In this document: one piece after another, positions 1-5,390 of the stretch
How positions within the stretch are numbered: position 1 is the stretch's first letter
Layout: every line of letters starts with the position of its first letter
NCBI GenBank assembly: GCA_947632315.1
Contig: CANROV010000128.1
Span: 1-5,835, forward strand
Reading direction: 5' to 3'
Length of the DNA: 5,835 nt
Source: Candidatus Gastranaerophilales bacterium
Lineage (GTDB): Bacteria; Cyanobacteriota; Vampirovibrionia; Gastranaerophilales; Gastranaerophilaceae
The notes under the pieces: model-generated
What the model saw: the letters and a program-made list of their open reading frames with translations, nothing else
Told to the model about the DNA's origin: nothing
Database searches by the model: none
Made by a program: the position numbers and the translations under genes

Positions 1-514
1 TATTTTCGGTAGCTCCAACAGAGGGTATATCTAAATAGATATCATTACCCGTTAATTTTTTTGCTTTAGCATGTACATAACCATTTTCAATTTTAATATT
101 AGTACCTAAAGCTTCTAAACCTTTTATATGAAAATCAACTTTTCTTTCACCAATAGCACATCCGCCCGGCAAGGCAACAACAGCTTCTTTGCACCTGCCT
201 ACTAAAGCGCCTAATACTATAAATGATGCCCTCATCCTGCTTACAAGTTCATAACTCGCCGTAACACTTGTTATATTTGAGGCATCGATTGTTAATGATT
301 TTTCTTCTCTGTTATAAGATGTTTTTGCGCCTAACTGTTCTAATACATTAAGCATTATTACAACATCAGTAAGTTCGGGTACGTTGTAGATTTTACTTTC
401 ACCTTTTGCAAGAAGAGCGGCTGCCATTAATTTTAATACGGCATTCTTGGCGCCTGATATATTAACTTCGCCTTTTAGCTGTTTTCCTCCTGTTATTCTG
501 ATTTTTTCCGTCAA
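1..514 (-). CDS. murA: UDP-N-acetylglucosamine 1-carboxyvinyltransferase, N-terminal part (cut by window edge)
   Basis: MurA transfers enolpyruvate from PEP to UDP-GlcNAc, the first committed step of peptidoglycan synthesis, in the cytoplasm. Reading the minus strand from a TTG at 514 gives 171 residues with no stop up to the window edge, out of roughly 420 usual for the family. Visible motifs in order: SGAKNA (residues 20-25, holding the substrate-binding Lys23-Asn24 pair), RMRASF (93-98), LPGGCAIGER (115-124) and PSVGATEN (164-171). Cys119 in the LPGGC motif matches the catalytic cysteine attacked by fosfomycin, so this is the cysteine-type, in principle fosfomycin-sensitive, form. TTG is chosen because no ATG, GTG or other TTG lies in frame between the upstream stop (547-545) and residue 30, and MTEKIRITGG fits the normal MurA N-terminus. 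Divergent from cdd. Identity is near certain; the exact start slightly less so. Confidence 0.96.
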   Translation of the reverse strand, partial: MTEKIRITGGKQLKGEVNISGAKNAVLKLMAAALLAKGESKIYNVPELTDVVIMLNVLEQLGAKTSYNREEKSLTIDASNITSVTASYELVSRMRASFIVLGALVGRCKEAVVALPGGCAIGERKVDFHIKGLEALGTNIKIENGYVHAKAKKLTGNDIYLDIPSVGATEN

Positions 515-523
515 AATCCCTCC
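512..523 (-). promoter_or_regulatory. murA SD and TTG start
   Basis: On the minus strand GGAGGG (523-518) precedes the TTG start (514-512) by only three bases. The SD is strong but the spacing is shorter than the usual 5-9. The reading frame allows no other standard start nearby. A weak start codon with tight spacing may lower initiation; this last point is inference. Confidence 0.6.
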
Positions 524-703
524 AAGGTACCTTTTAATTTTTTTTTAAATATTAATACACACTATAATATAATAATATAACTTAAGCAATTTAGGTAAAT
601 AGATTAACTATTGTAAACACATCTATATTATATCATTCAAATACCGTATATTCTAATATGGGCTTTGGTTATAAAATAACTATAGGAAATAAGGGAAAAA
701 TTA
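515..703. other. AT-rich divergent intergenic region murA/cdd
   Basis: This 189-base stretch holds no convincing ORF or structured RNA. It contains a minus-strand extended -10 (635-627, listed separately). On the plus strand there are two overlapping TATAAT hexamers (563-573), and TATAAA at 670-675, which would put a start point near 682, about 22 bases before cdd. None of the plus-strand candidates has a convincing -35, so the cdd promoter cannot be fixed by eye. The cdd SD is probably AAGGGA at 691-696, seven bases before the ATG. Confidence 0.5.
627..635 (-). promoter_or_regulatory. Candidate murA extended -10 promoter
   Basis: The minus strand reads TGATATAAT from 635 to 627, a full TGnTATAAT extended -10 element. 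No good -35 is seen; TAGAAT lies 17 bases upstream. The implied start point near 620 leaves a leader of roughly 105 bases before the murA TTG. The same nonamer precedes the sigma gene and recA. In so AT-rich a region chance matches are possible. Confidence 0.5.
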
Positions 704-1105
704 ATGCGGACAAATGAAGAACTTTTAGAAATAGCTAAGTCTGTTAGTAAGAATGCTTATTGCAAATATTCTAATTTTCCTGTAGGAGCTTGTGTTTTAT
801 ATGAATCAGGCAACGTATATTCAGGATGTAATGTGGAAAATTCTAGCTTCGGGCTTTCGTTGTGTGCGGAAAGAAATGCTATTTCAACGGCTATTGCTTC
901 GGGTGAAAAGTCCCAGCTCTTAAAAATTGCCGTTTATTCACCTAAATCAAAAAAATGCTTCCCTTGCGGTGCTTGCAGACAGTGGATTCAGGAATTTAAT
1001 AATGCTCAAAACATTGATATTATCTTAGAAAATGATGATAATTCCTGCATTACTTATAAAATAAATGATATTTTACCTTATTCATTTGAACTAAATATGA
1101 TATAA
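704..1105 (+). CDS. cdd: Cytidine deaminase
   Basis: Hydrolytically deaminates cytidine and deoxycytidine to uridine and deoxyuridine in pyrimidine salvage; a soluble zinc enzyme. The 133-residue length and motif order match the small homotetrameric class (as in Bacillus), not the larger dimeric E. coli type. Visible: YSNFPVGA (residues 22-29, substrate pocket), GCNVENSSFG (41-50), CAERNA (54-59) with zinc ligand Cys54 and catalytic Glu56, and PCGACRQ (87-93) with zinc ligands Cys88 and Cys91. All catalytic residues are intact. The ATG at 704 has AAGGGA seven bases upstream and gives the normal family N-terminus. It is the first plus-strand gene after the divergent region; the sigma factor gene follows after 29 bases, so the two may be co-transcribed, although a promoter-like element overlaps the cdd stop codon. 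Confidence 0.96.
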   Translation: MRTNEELLEIAKSVSKNAYCKYSNFPVGACVLYESGNVYSGCNVENSSFGLSLCAERNAISTAIASGEKSQLLKIAVYSPKSKKCFPCGACRQWIQEFNNAQNIDIILENDDNSCITYKINDILPYSFELNMI

Positions 1106-1106
1106 T
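1098..1106 (+). promoter_or_regulatory. Candidate extended -10 promoter for the sigma gene
   Basis: TGATATAAT is a perfect TGnTATAAT element overlapping the last codons and stop of cdd. Transcription would start near 1113, giving a leader of only about 22 bases. No matching -35 is evident (TTATTC at 17-base spacing). It could let the sigma gene be expressed apart from cdd. Confidence 0.5.
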
Positions 1107-1112
1107 CTATTT

Positions 1113-1126
1113 GGAGGACTAAAGGA
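1113..1126 (+). promoter_or_regulatory. Two SD-like sequences before the sigma gene
   Basis: GGAGG (1113-1117) is the stronger match but lies 17 bases from the ATG at 1135, too far for normal use. AAGGA (1122-1126) lies eight bases away and is the likely SD. No start codon sits at the right distance from the first. Confidence 0.55.
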
Positions 1127-1134
1127 ATTATTTA

Positions 1135-1923
1135 ATGCCAGAATATACAGTTAATTATGATGAAATAGCAGAATGGTTAAGATTATACAAAGCTGCTGAT
1201 GATGAGAAAGATAAAAAGCATTTACAAAATGTTATTGTATTAGCTGCCATGCCTTTGGTAAAGAAAATAGCAAGAGGTCTTGCAAGACGTAATACTGACC
1301 CTGTTGAAGATATTATTCAAGTCGGAAGTGTAGGATTAGTTAAAGCTATTCAGTTATATAATCCTAAAGTTAGTGAAAATTTTAAAACTTATGCTACTTA
1401 TCTTATTACCGGTGAAATAAGACATTATTTACGTGATAAAGTTTCTATGATTAAAGCTCCGAGAGAAATTTATGAGCTTGCGTACAGAGTTAATAAGTTA
1501 ATGCTTAAATTAAAAGATGATGACGGTAATGAGCCGACAGAAACAATGCTGGCTGAGGAGCTTGGTACGTCTGTAGGCAAAATAAAAGAAGTTATTGATG
1601 TTGAAAGAAGAAAACAGACTATTTCTTTAGATCAATTTATTAATTCGGGTAATGACGAATCGTTATCTCTGTTTGATAAAATTGCGGATGATAATCATTA
1701 TAATTTGGAATCGTTCCAAGAAGATAAAATACTTATTAATGAGGCTATTAAAAAACTGGATGTTAAATTGCAAGAAGTTGTTATTATGAACTATTTTGAT
1801 GATTTAAGCCAGACTCAAATAGCTCAAAAACTCGGAATTTCGCAAATGCAAGTTTCAAGAAGGCTTAAAAAAGCTTTAGGTATGCTTTTAAATATTCTTT
1901 CTGATAAAGAACGCACCGCATAA
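1135..1923 (+). CDS. sigF: RNA polymerase sigma factor, SigF/SigB-like (group 3)
   Basis: Alternative sigma factor that directs RNA polymerase core to a subset of promoters. The 262 residues show the group-3 layout without region 1.1. Region 2 spans about residues 33-104, with DPVEDIIQVGSVGLVKAI (55-72, core-binding 2.1-2.2) and FKTYATYLITGEIRHYLRD (83-101, -10 recognition and melting). Region 3 is about 112-165. Region 4 is about 200-255, with a helix-turn-helix near LSQTQIAQKLGISQMQVSRR (224-243) for the -35. Length and motifs match cyanobacterial SigF and Bacillus SigB/SigF/SigG, and sequence alone cannot choose between them. In Bacillus these genes sit beside anti-sigma or sporulation genes; none is visible here. 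The neighbour is a prepilin peptidase. In Synechocystis, SigF is known to be needed for type IV pili and phototaxis, so a pilus role is a reasonable inference. The gene symbol is tentative. Start supported by AAGGA at 1122-1126. Confidence 0.9.
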   Translation: MPEYTVNYDEIAEWLRLYKAADDEKDKKHLQNVIVLAAMPLVKKIARGLARRNTDPVEDIIQVGSVGLVKAIQLYNPKVSENFKTYATYLITGEIRHYLRDKVSMIKAPREIYELAYRVNKLMLKLKDDDGNEPTETMLAEELGTSVGKIKEVIDVERRKQTISLDQFINSGNDESLSLFDKIADDNHYNLESFQEDKILINEAIKKLDVKLQEVVIMNYFDDLSQTQIAQKLGISQMQVSRRLKKALGMLLNILSDKERTA

Positions 1924-1936
1924 AGGTTTAAATATT

Positions 1937-3031
1937 ATGACAGAAAATATTATAATAATTCTATTTATATTTGCGACGGGAGCTTGTATCGGAAGTTTCC
2001 TTAATGTAGTTGCTCTTAGAGCATTATCTAAAGAGTCTATTGTATTACCTTCGTCTAAATGCCCTAAATGTAATACTCCTATAAAATGGTATGATAATAT
2101 TCCTATTTTATCGTATTTCTTCACGATAAAGGGAAAATGCAGAAGCTGCGGAGAAAAGGTTAGTATTCAATATCCTTTGGTTGAAGCTTTAACTGCTTTA
2201 TCATTTGTATTAATATATATTTTCTTTGGCTTTAGTATTCAATCGCTTCTTCTGTTAATATTATTATCTGTTTCAACGGTTATTATAATTACGGATATCA
2301 GAAAAGAATATGTTTATGATGTTCATAGCTGGATTTTTATTATCACTGCATTAATTTATTCTTTTTATACTCATAATATACATTTTGCACTTATAGGTTT
2401 AATTTTTGGTGCGGTTATAATGGAAGTTCTTGCAAAACTTTCATATTATCTTGTTCAGAAAAAAGACAATAAAGAAGAAACAAAAGAAGAAAATATTCAG
2501 GATAAACAAGAAGAAGAGAAAACGGAAGACTCTGAAAATAAGGTTGATTCAACTGATAATGAGGAAGAATTTGATATTAATGTATATATAAAAAAATACA
2601 AAAGAGCCTTTGGTGAGGGTGATACATATTTAGCTGCGGGGGCAGGCGCTCTGTTAGGCTTAAAAATGGTTATTCCCGCTATAATTTTGGCTATAATTAT
2701 TCAGGCTGTTTGTATTTTACCCCAGTTTATTCTGCGTTTGTACAGGGATAAACATATCAGACTTTTAATTTCTTTAGGTGCTTTTATCGTTCTTTCCATT
2801 GTTTATATGTTATTGTTAAATTTAACTGAATTTAATATTTATGTAAGGTTTGGATTTGTAATTTTACTTATATTTTTTGCTATTGATACTATAAAAAGAT
2901 TAAAAACAGTTGTAAATAAAGAGGGATTTATAGCAATACCGTTTGGCCCGGCACTTTTGATATCTTCTTTTTTCATTCTGTTTTTTGGCAATTTTGTATT
3001 AAGTATTATAAAACATCATATATTTATATAA
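1937..3031 (+). CDS. pilD: Prepilin leader peptidase / N-methyltransferase (PilD/GspO family) with extra segments
   Basis: Membrane aspartyl protease (A24A) that cleaves the leader of type IV prepilins or pseudopilins and N-methylates the new N-terminus. Visible: N-terminal helix with GSFLNVV (19-25); a zinc-type pair CPKC (42-45) and CRSC (68-71) around WYDNIPILSY (51-60), then YPLVE (79-83), the methyltransferase-associated domain; first catalytic Asp in ITDIR (Asp120); second in GEGDTYLAAGAGALLG (226-241, Asp229); IPFGP (334-338) near the C-terminus. Several hydrophobic helices surround these. At 364 residues it is longer than the usual 250-290. A Lys/Glu/Asp-rich hydrophilic segment (about 175-222) separates the two aspartates, which are 109 apart instead of about 60-65. 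A further hydrophobic stretch (about 274-320) lies between the GxGD and IPFGP motifs. AAAGG at 1922-1926 overlaps the sigma gene's stop and lies ten bases before the ATG, so the two genes are probably one operon. Confidence 0.93.
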   Translation: MTENIIIILFIFATGACIGSFLNVVALRALSKESIVLPSSKCPKCNTPIKWYDNIPILSYFFTIKGKCRSCGEKVSIQYPLVEALTALSFVLIYIFFGFSIQSLLLLILLSVSTVIIITDIRKEYVYDVHSWIFIITALIYSFYTHNIHFALIGLIFGAVIMEVLAKLSYYLVQKKDNKEETKEENIQDKQEEEKTEDSENKVDSTDNEEEFDINVYIKKYKRAFGEGDTYLAAGAGALLGLKMVIPAIILAIIIQAVCILPQFILRLYRDKHIRLLISLGAFIVLSIVYMLLLNLTEFNIYVRFGFVILLIFFAIDTIKRLKTVVNKEGFIAIPFGPALLISSFFILFFGNFVLSIIKHHIFI

Positions 3032-3035
3032 ATTT

Positions 3036-3067
3036 AAAAAGGGATTTATTATAAATCCCTTTTTTTT
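3036..3067. terminator. Bidirectional rho-independent terminator
   Basis: Eight base pairs (GGGATTTA 3041-3048 with TAAATCCC 3052-3059) close a three-base loop. The hairpin is flanked by AAAAA on the left and a run of eight T on the right (3060-3067), so it has a U-tract in either direction. It lies between the convergent peptidase and recA genes and can end both transcripts. Confidence 0.93.
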
Positions 3068-3092
3068 ATTTAAGTTTCTTCTGAAAACTCAA

Positions 3093-4136
3093 TTATTCTT
3101 TAGATTTTAAAGCTTCTCTTACTTTTTCTTCTATTTCTGTTTGAAGTTTATTGTTTTCTTCAAATAATTCTTTGACTTTATCTCTGCCTTGACCAAGTTT
3201 TTCATCATTATAACTAAACCATGCACCTGCTTTTTTAACTATATCAAGGTTAACAGCCATATCTAAAATACAACCGGATTTACTTATACCTTTTCCGTAA
3301 ATTATATCAAATTCCGCAATTCTAAACGGAGGTGCTACTTTATTTTTTACAACTTTAACTTTTACTCTGTTTCCTATTTCTCTGTCATCTTTTTTTAAAG
3401 TTTCTGTCTTTCTTATATCAAGTCTGATACTTGCATAATATTTAAGAGCATTACCTCCCGTTGTAGTTTCGGGGCTTCCGTACATAACACCTATTTTTTG
3501 TCTTAATTGGTTTATGAATATAACTGTAGTATTTGTTTTGCTGACAATACCCGTTAATTTTCTGAGTGCTTTTGACATTAATCTTGCTTGGAGTCCCATT
3601 TGTTTATCTTCCATGGCACCTTCAATTTCATCTTTAGGAACTAAAGCAGCAACGGAATCGACTACAACAACATCAACAGCAGCTGAACGTACAAGTTCTT
3701 CCGTTATTTCAAGTGCTTGTTCTCCGGTATCAGGCTGTGAAATTAATAATTCATCAACATTAACGCCTAAATTTCTTGCATATTCGGGATCAAGTGCATG
3801 CTCTGCATCAACAAAAGCGGCAATCCCTCCTTTTTTTTGACATTCTGCAACAATATGCTGGGCAAGAGTTGTTTTCCCTGAAGCTTCAGGGCCATATACT
3901 TCTATTATTCTGCCCCTTGGAACTCCGCCTATTCCCAGTGCAACATCTAAAGATAATGCCCCTGTAGAAATTGTTTCTACTGCTACTGCGGGCTTATCTC
4001 CGAGCCTCATTATTGAGCCTTTCCCAAAGTCTTTTTCTATCTTATCAATAGCAACTTTTAATGCTTTTTGTCTTTCCTCAGAAATATTTACCGAAGTATT
4101 TTGTTCTTGTTCTTTTTCTTTTTCTTTTGTAGCCAT
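3093..4136 (-). CDS. recA: Recombinase RecA
   Basis: ATP-dependent DNA strand-exchange protein for homologous recombination and DNA repair; also the co-protease that triggers LexA cleavage where an SOS system exists. Full length at 347 residues. Visible: Lys/Glu/Gln-rich N-terminal extension (about 1-17); Walker A GPEASGKTT (82-90); VDAEHALDPEYA (109-120), which includes the catalytic Glu112 equivalent; Walker B VVVVDS (156-161); DNA-binding loop 1 region EIEGAMEDKQMGLQAR (170-185); FINQLRQKIGV (207-217); loop 2 region with SPETTTGGNALK (221-232). The C-terminus is Lys/Glu-rich. No intein or frameshift. The ATG at 4136-4134 has AGGGA (4148-4144) seven bases upstream. It converges on the prepilin peptidase through a shared terminator and diverges from the repetitive membrane-anchored protein gene. 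No obvious LexA box of the Bacillus (GAAC-N4-GTTC) or E. coli (CTG-N10-CAG) type was seen in the short upstream region. Confidence 0.98.
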   Translation of the reverse strand: MATKEKEKEQEQNTSVNISEERQKALKVAIDKIEKDFGKGSIMRLGDKPAVAVETISTGALSLDVALGIGGVPRGRIIEVYGPEASGKTTLAQHIVAECQKKGGIAAFVDAEHALDPEYARNLGVNVDELLISQPDTGEQALEITEELVRSAAVDVVVVDSVAALVPKDEIEGAMEDKQMGLQARLMSKALRKLTGIVSKTNTTVIFINQLRQKIGVMYGSPETTTGGNALKYYASIRLDIRKTETLKKDDREIGNRVKVKVVKNKVAPPFRIAEFDIIYGKGISKSGCILDMAVNLDIVKKAGAWFSYNDEKLGQGRDKVKELFEENNKLQTEIEEKVREALKSKE

Positions 4137-4164
4137 TCTTATTTCCCTTTTTCTCTACGCTAAT

Positions 4165-4173
4165 ATTATATCA
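4165..4173 (-). promoter_or_regulatory. Candidate recA extended -10 promoter
   Basis: The minus strand reads TGATATAAT from 4173 to 4165. The start point would be near 4158, about 22 bases before the ATG, with the SD inside the leader. TACAAT lies at 17-base spacing as a poor -35. Position and orientation fit recA well. Confidence 0.65.
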
Positions 4174-4253
4174 TCTATGCTAGGATAATTGTATTATTTT
4201 ACTTTTTGAAACATTTTTTATTTAAAAGAGCAACAAATATTACAATTCTGTTT

Positions 4254-4273
4254 TATAATGTATGGGAAAGGAA
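4254..4273 (+). promoter_or_regulatory. Candidate -10 box and SD for the tail-anchored protein gene
   Basis: TATAAT (4254-4259) is a perfect -10 hexamer without a clear -35. The start point would be near 4266. AAAGGAA (4267-4273) lies seven bases before the ATG at 4281. Together they favour that ATG over the upstream in-frame TTG at 4206, which would lie before the promoter and has no SD. Confidence 0.5.
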
Positions 4274-4280
4274 ATATGAA

Positions 4281-5300
4281 ATGTTCGGCTTAGAATTCAG
4301 CAGAATAGCAGAATTACCCGGTAATTTTACAGATATAGAAACTGACCTCAATAGCTTAAATGAAACATTTTGGGAAAGTTTAGAAGCAGGGCGTGGTCAA
4401 ATTGAATTTAATTATGCTGCCGATAATTTCAGAAATTCTTTACAATCGCTTGAATTGAGTGCAATTGCAAGTGATAATCAGGAGTTGTTGAAAAATTTAA
4501 CAAAATTGCGTAATAAATCATATAAGGTTACTACATTTGAAGAACTGGAAACATTAGAAAAACAGTTTGAACGAATAAAAAGTTCTCAAGCTTCAATGCA
4601 GACAGCGAAAACATCCCAAGCGGAAATTGCCGTAAAACAAGAAGCTGCCAGAAATCAAGCTAAACGGGTAGTTAATGATATTCCAAAAGAAGCAGATGAA
4701 TTTATGCTTGATTCTGTTAAACCATCTGTTCAAACGCCAAAAGTTCCTGATGTAGAGCCTGTAATGAATGAGGCTGCTGAAAAAGTTGAAACAGTTGTAA
4801 AAACTCAAATTCCACCTGCTCAGCCGATTGTAAACGCAGAAAAAGTTCAAGCACTAACTTCTGAATTAAAAGAAACACCAATAACCAAAACAGTGGAAGA
4901 AAGTGCGAAAGTAATAGAAGAAGTTGCAGAGAAAGCTGAAACAGTCGTAAAAACTCAAACTCCACCTGCTCAGCCGATTGTAAATGCTGAAAAAGTTCAA
5001 GCATTAACTTCTGAATTAAAAGAAACACCAATAACCAAAACAGTGGAAGAAAGTGCCAAAGTAATAGAAGAAACAGCCAAAAAAGCCGAGACGACAATTA
5101 ATAAATCAATCACTAATACAATCAACAATACTGATAATGTTGTAAATAATAATAAACCTTTAAAAGATACACTGTTAAAAGCAATAAAATCTAAAAAATT
5201 TAAGTACGCTGCAATTGCTGCCGCAATTATTGCCGGGTTTTTTGCACTCTTTACTGCCTTCAAAAATAAGAACGAAAAAACCAAGAATATTAATGTTTAA
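4281..5300 (+). CDS. Unrecognised repetitive protein with C-terminal membrane anchor
   Basis: I do not recognise this 339-residue protein. It starts MFGLEFSRIAEL with no signal peptide. Residues 1-100 are mixed polar and hydrophobic and probably helical (FNYAADNFRNSLQSLEL, 44-60). Residues 100-165 are Gln/Ala/Lys-rich and then Pro/Val-rich. Residues 166-265 are two copies of a 50-residue unit, with the start of a third (266-276). An Asn/Thr-rich stretch follows. One hydrophobic helix (about 309-327, YAAIAAAIIAGFFALFTAF) has lysines on both sides, ending in a short tail (KNKNEKTKNINV). This is a tail-anchored layout: most of the chain would be cytoplasmic if inserted N-in, but the sequence does not prove orientation. 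The repeats contain no Gly, Asp, Arg, His, Cys, Met or aromatic residue and look like amphipathic helix plus a PPAQP linker. The start at 4281 is chosen for its SD and upstream -10. Divergent from recA and 90 bases before secD, with no functional link shown. A spacer, scaffold or membrane-surface protein is possible; no function is assigned. Confidence 0.85.
   Translation: MFGLEFSRIAELPGNFTDIETDLNSLNETFWESLEAGRGQIEFNYAADNFRNSLQSLELSAIASDNQELLKNLTKLRNKSYKVTTFEELETLEKQFERIKSSQASMQTAKTSQAEIAVKQEAARNQAKRVVNDIPKEADEFMLDSVKPSVQTPKVPDVEPVMNEAAEKVETVVKTQIPPAQPIVNAEKVQALTSELKETPITKTVEESAKVIEEVAEKAETVVKTQTPPAQPIVNAEKVQALTSELKETPITKTVEESAKVIEETAKKAETTINKSITNTINNTDNVVNNNKPLKDTLLKAIKSKKFKYAAIAAAIIAGFFALFTAFKNKNEKTKNINV
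4776..5107 (+). repeat. Two 150-bp tandem direct repeats plus a partial third
   Basis: Copy 1 is 4776-4925 and copy 2 is 4926-5075, in frame, at an exact 150-base period. By hand they differ at 12 of 150 positions, with 52 bases identical without a break (4855-4906 against 5005-5056). Only three of 50 residues differ (Val/Ala, Ile/Thr, Val/Thr); the other changes are synonymous. A degenerate third copy starts at 5076 and fades by about 5107. Confidence 0.95.
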
Positions 5301-5332
5301 AATAAATTTTTCGCAACATAATTTATTTTTTT
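5299..5332 (+). terminator. Weak AT-only hairpin with T-tract, candidate terminator
   Basis: AAAATAAATT (5299-5308) and AATTTATTTT (5320-5329) form a perfect 10-bp inverted repeat with an 11-base loop, ending in a T-run to 5332. It starts at the stop codon of the repetitive protein gene. The stem has no G-C pair, so its strength is doubtful; it could be chance in AT-rich DNA. Confidence 0.35.
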
Positions 5333-5377
5333 ATGCAAATTAAATATTTTTTTGTTAAAATTATTCCTGTATTTATT

Positions 5378-5383
5378 AAGGGG
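5378..5383 (+). promoter_or_regulatory. secD ribosome binding site
   Basis: AAGGGG lies seven bases before the ATG at 5391 and fixes that start. No convincing promoter is seen in the 90 bases before secD; TTGTTA at 5352-5357 resembles a -35, but no -10 follows at a usable distance. Confidence 0.65.
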
Positions 5384-5390
5384 ATATTTT

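Noticed and set aside
1888..2124. Minus-strand open frame across the sigma/peptidase junction
   Set aside because: It is opposite the conserved N-terminal motifs of the prepilin peptidase and is a shadow.
3514..3967. Plus-strand open frames inside recA
   Set aside because: They overlap the most conserved part of RecA and have no supporting start signals or motifs.
4206..4280. Upstream TTG start adding 25 residues to the repetitive protein
   Set aside because: No SD before the TTG, and a TATAAT box and good SD lie downstream of it, just before the ATG at 4281.
4137..4280. LexA/SOS operator upstream of recA
   Set aside because: I looked for GAAC-N4-GTTC and CTG-N10-CAG type palindromes and saw none; other lineage-specific boxes cannot be excluded.
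4776..5107. Direct repeats as a CRISPR array or mobile element end
   Set aside because: Contiguous 150-base in-frame units without spacers, with codon-level conservation; they are protein repeats.
4593..5284. Open frames on the minus strand opposite the repetitive protein gene
   Set aside because: They are Leu/Phe-rich mirror translations of Lys/Glu-rich coding repeats, with no SD or family motif.
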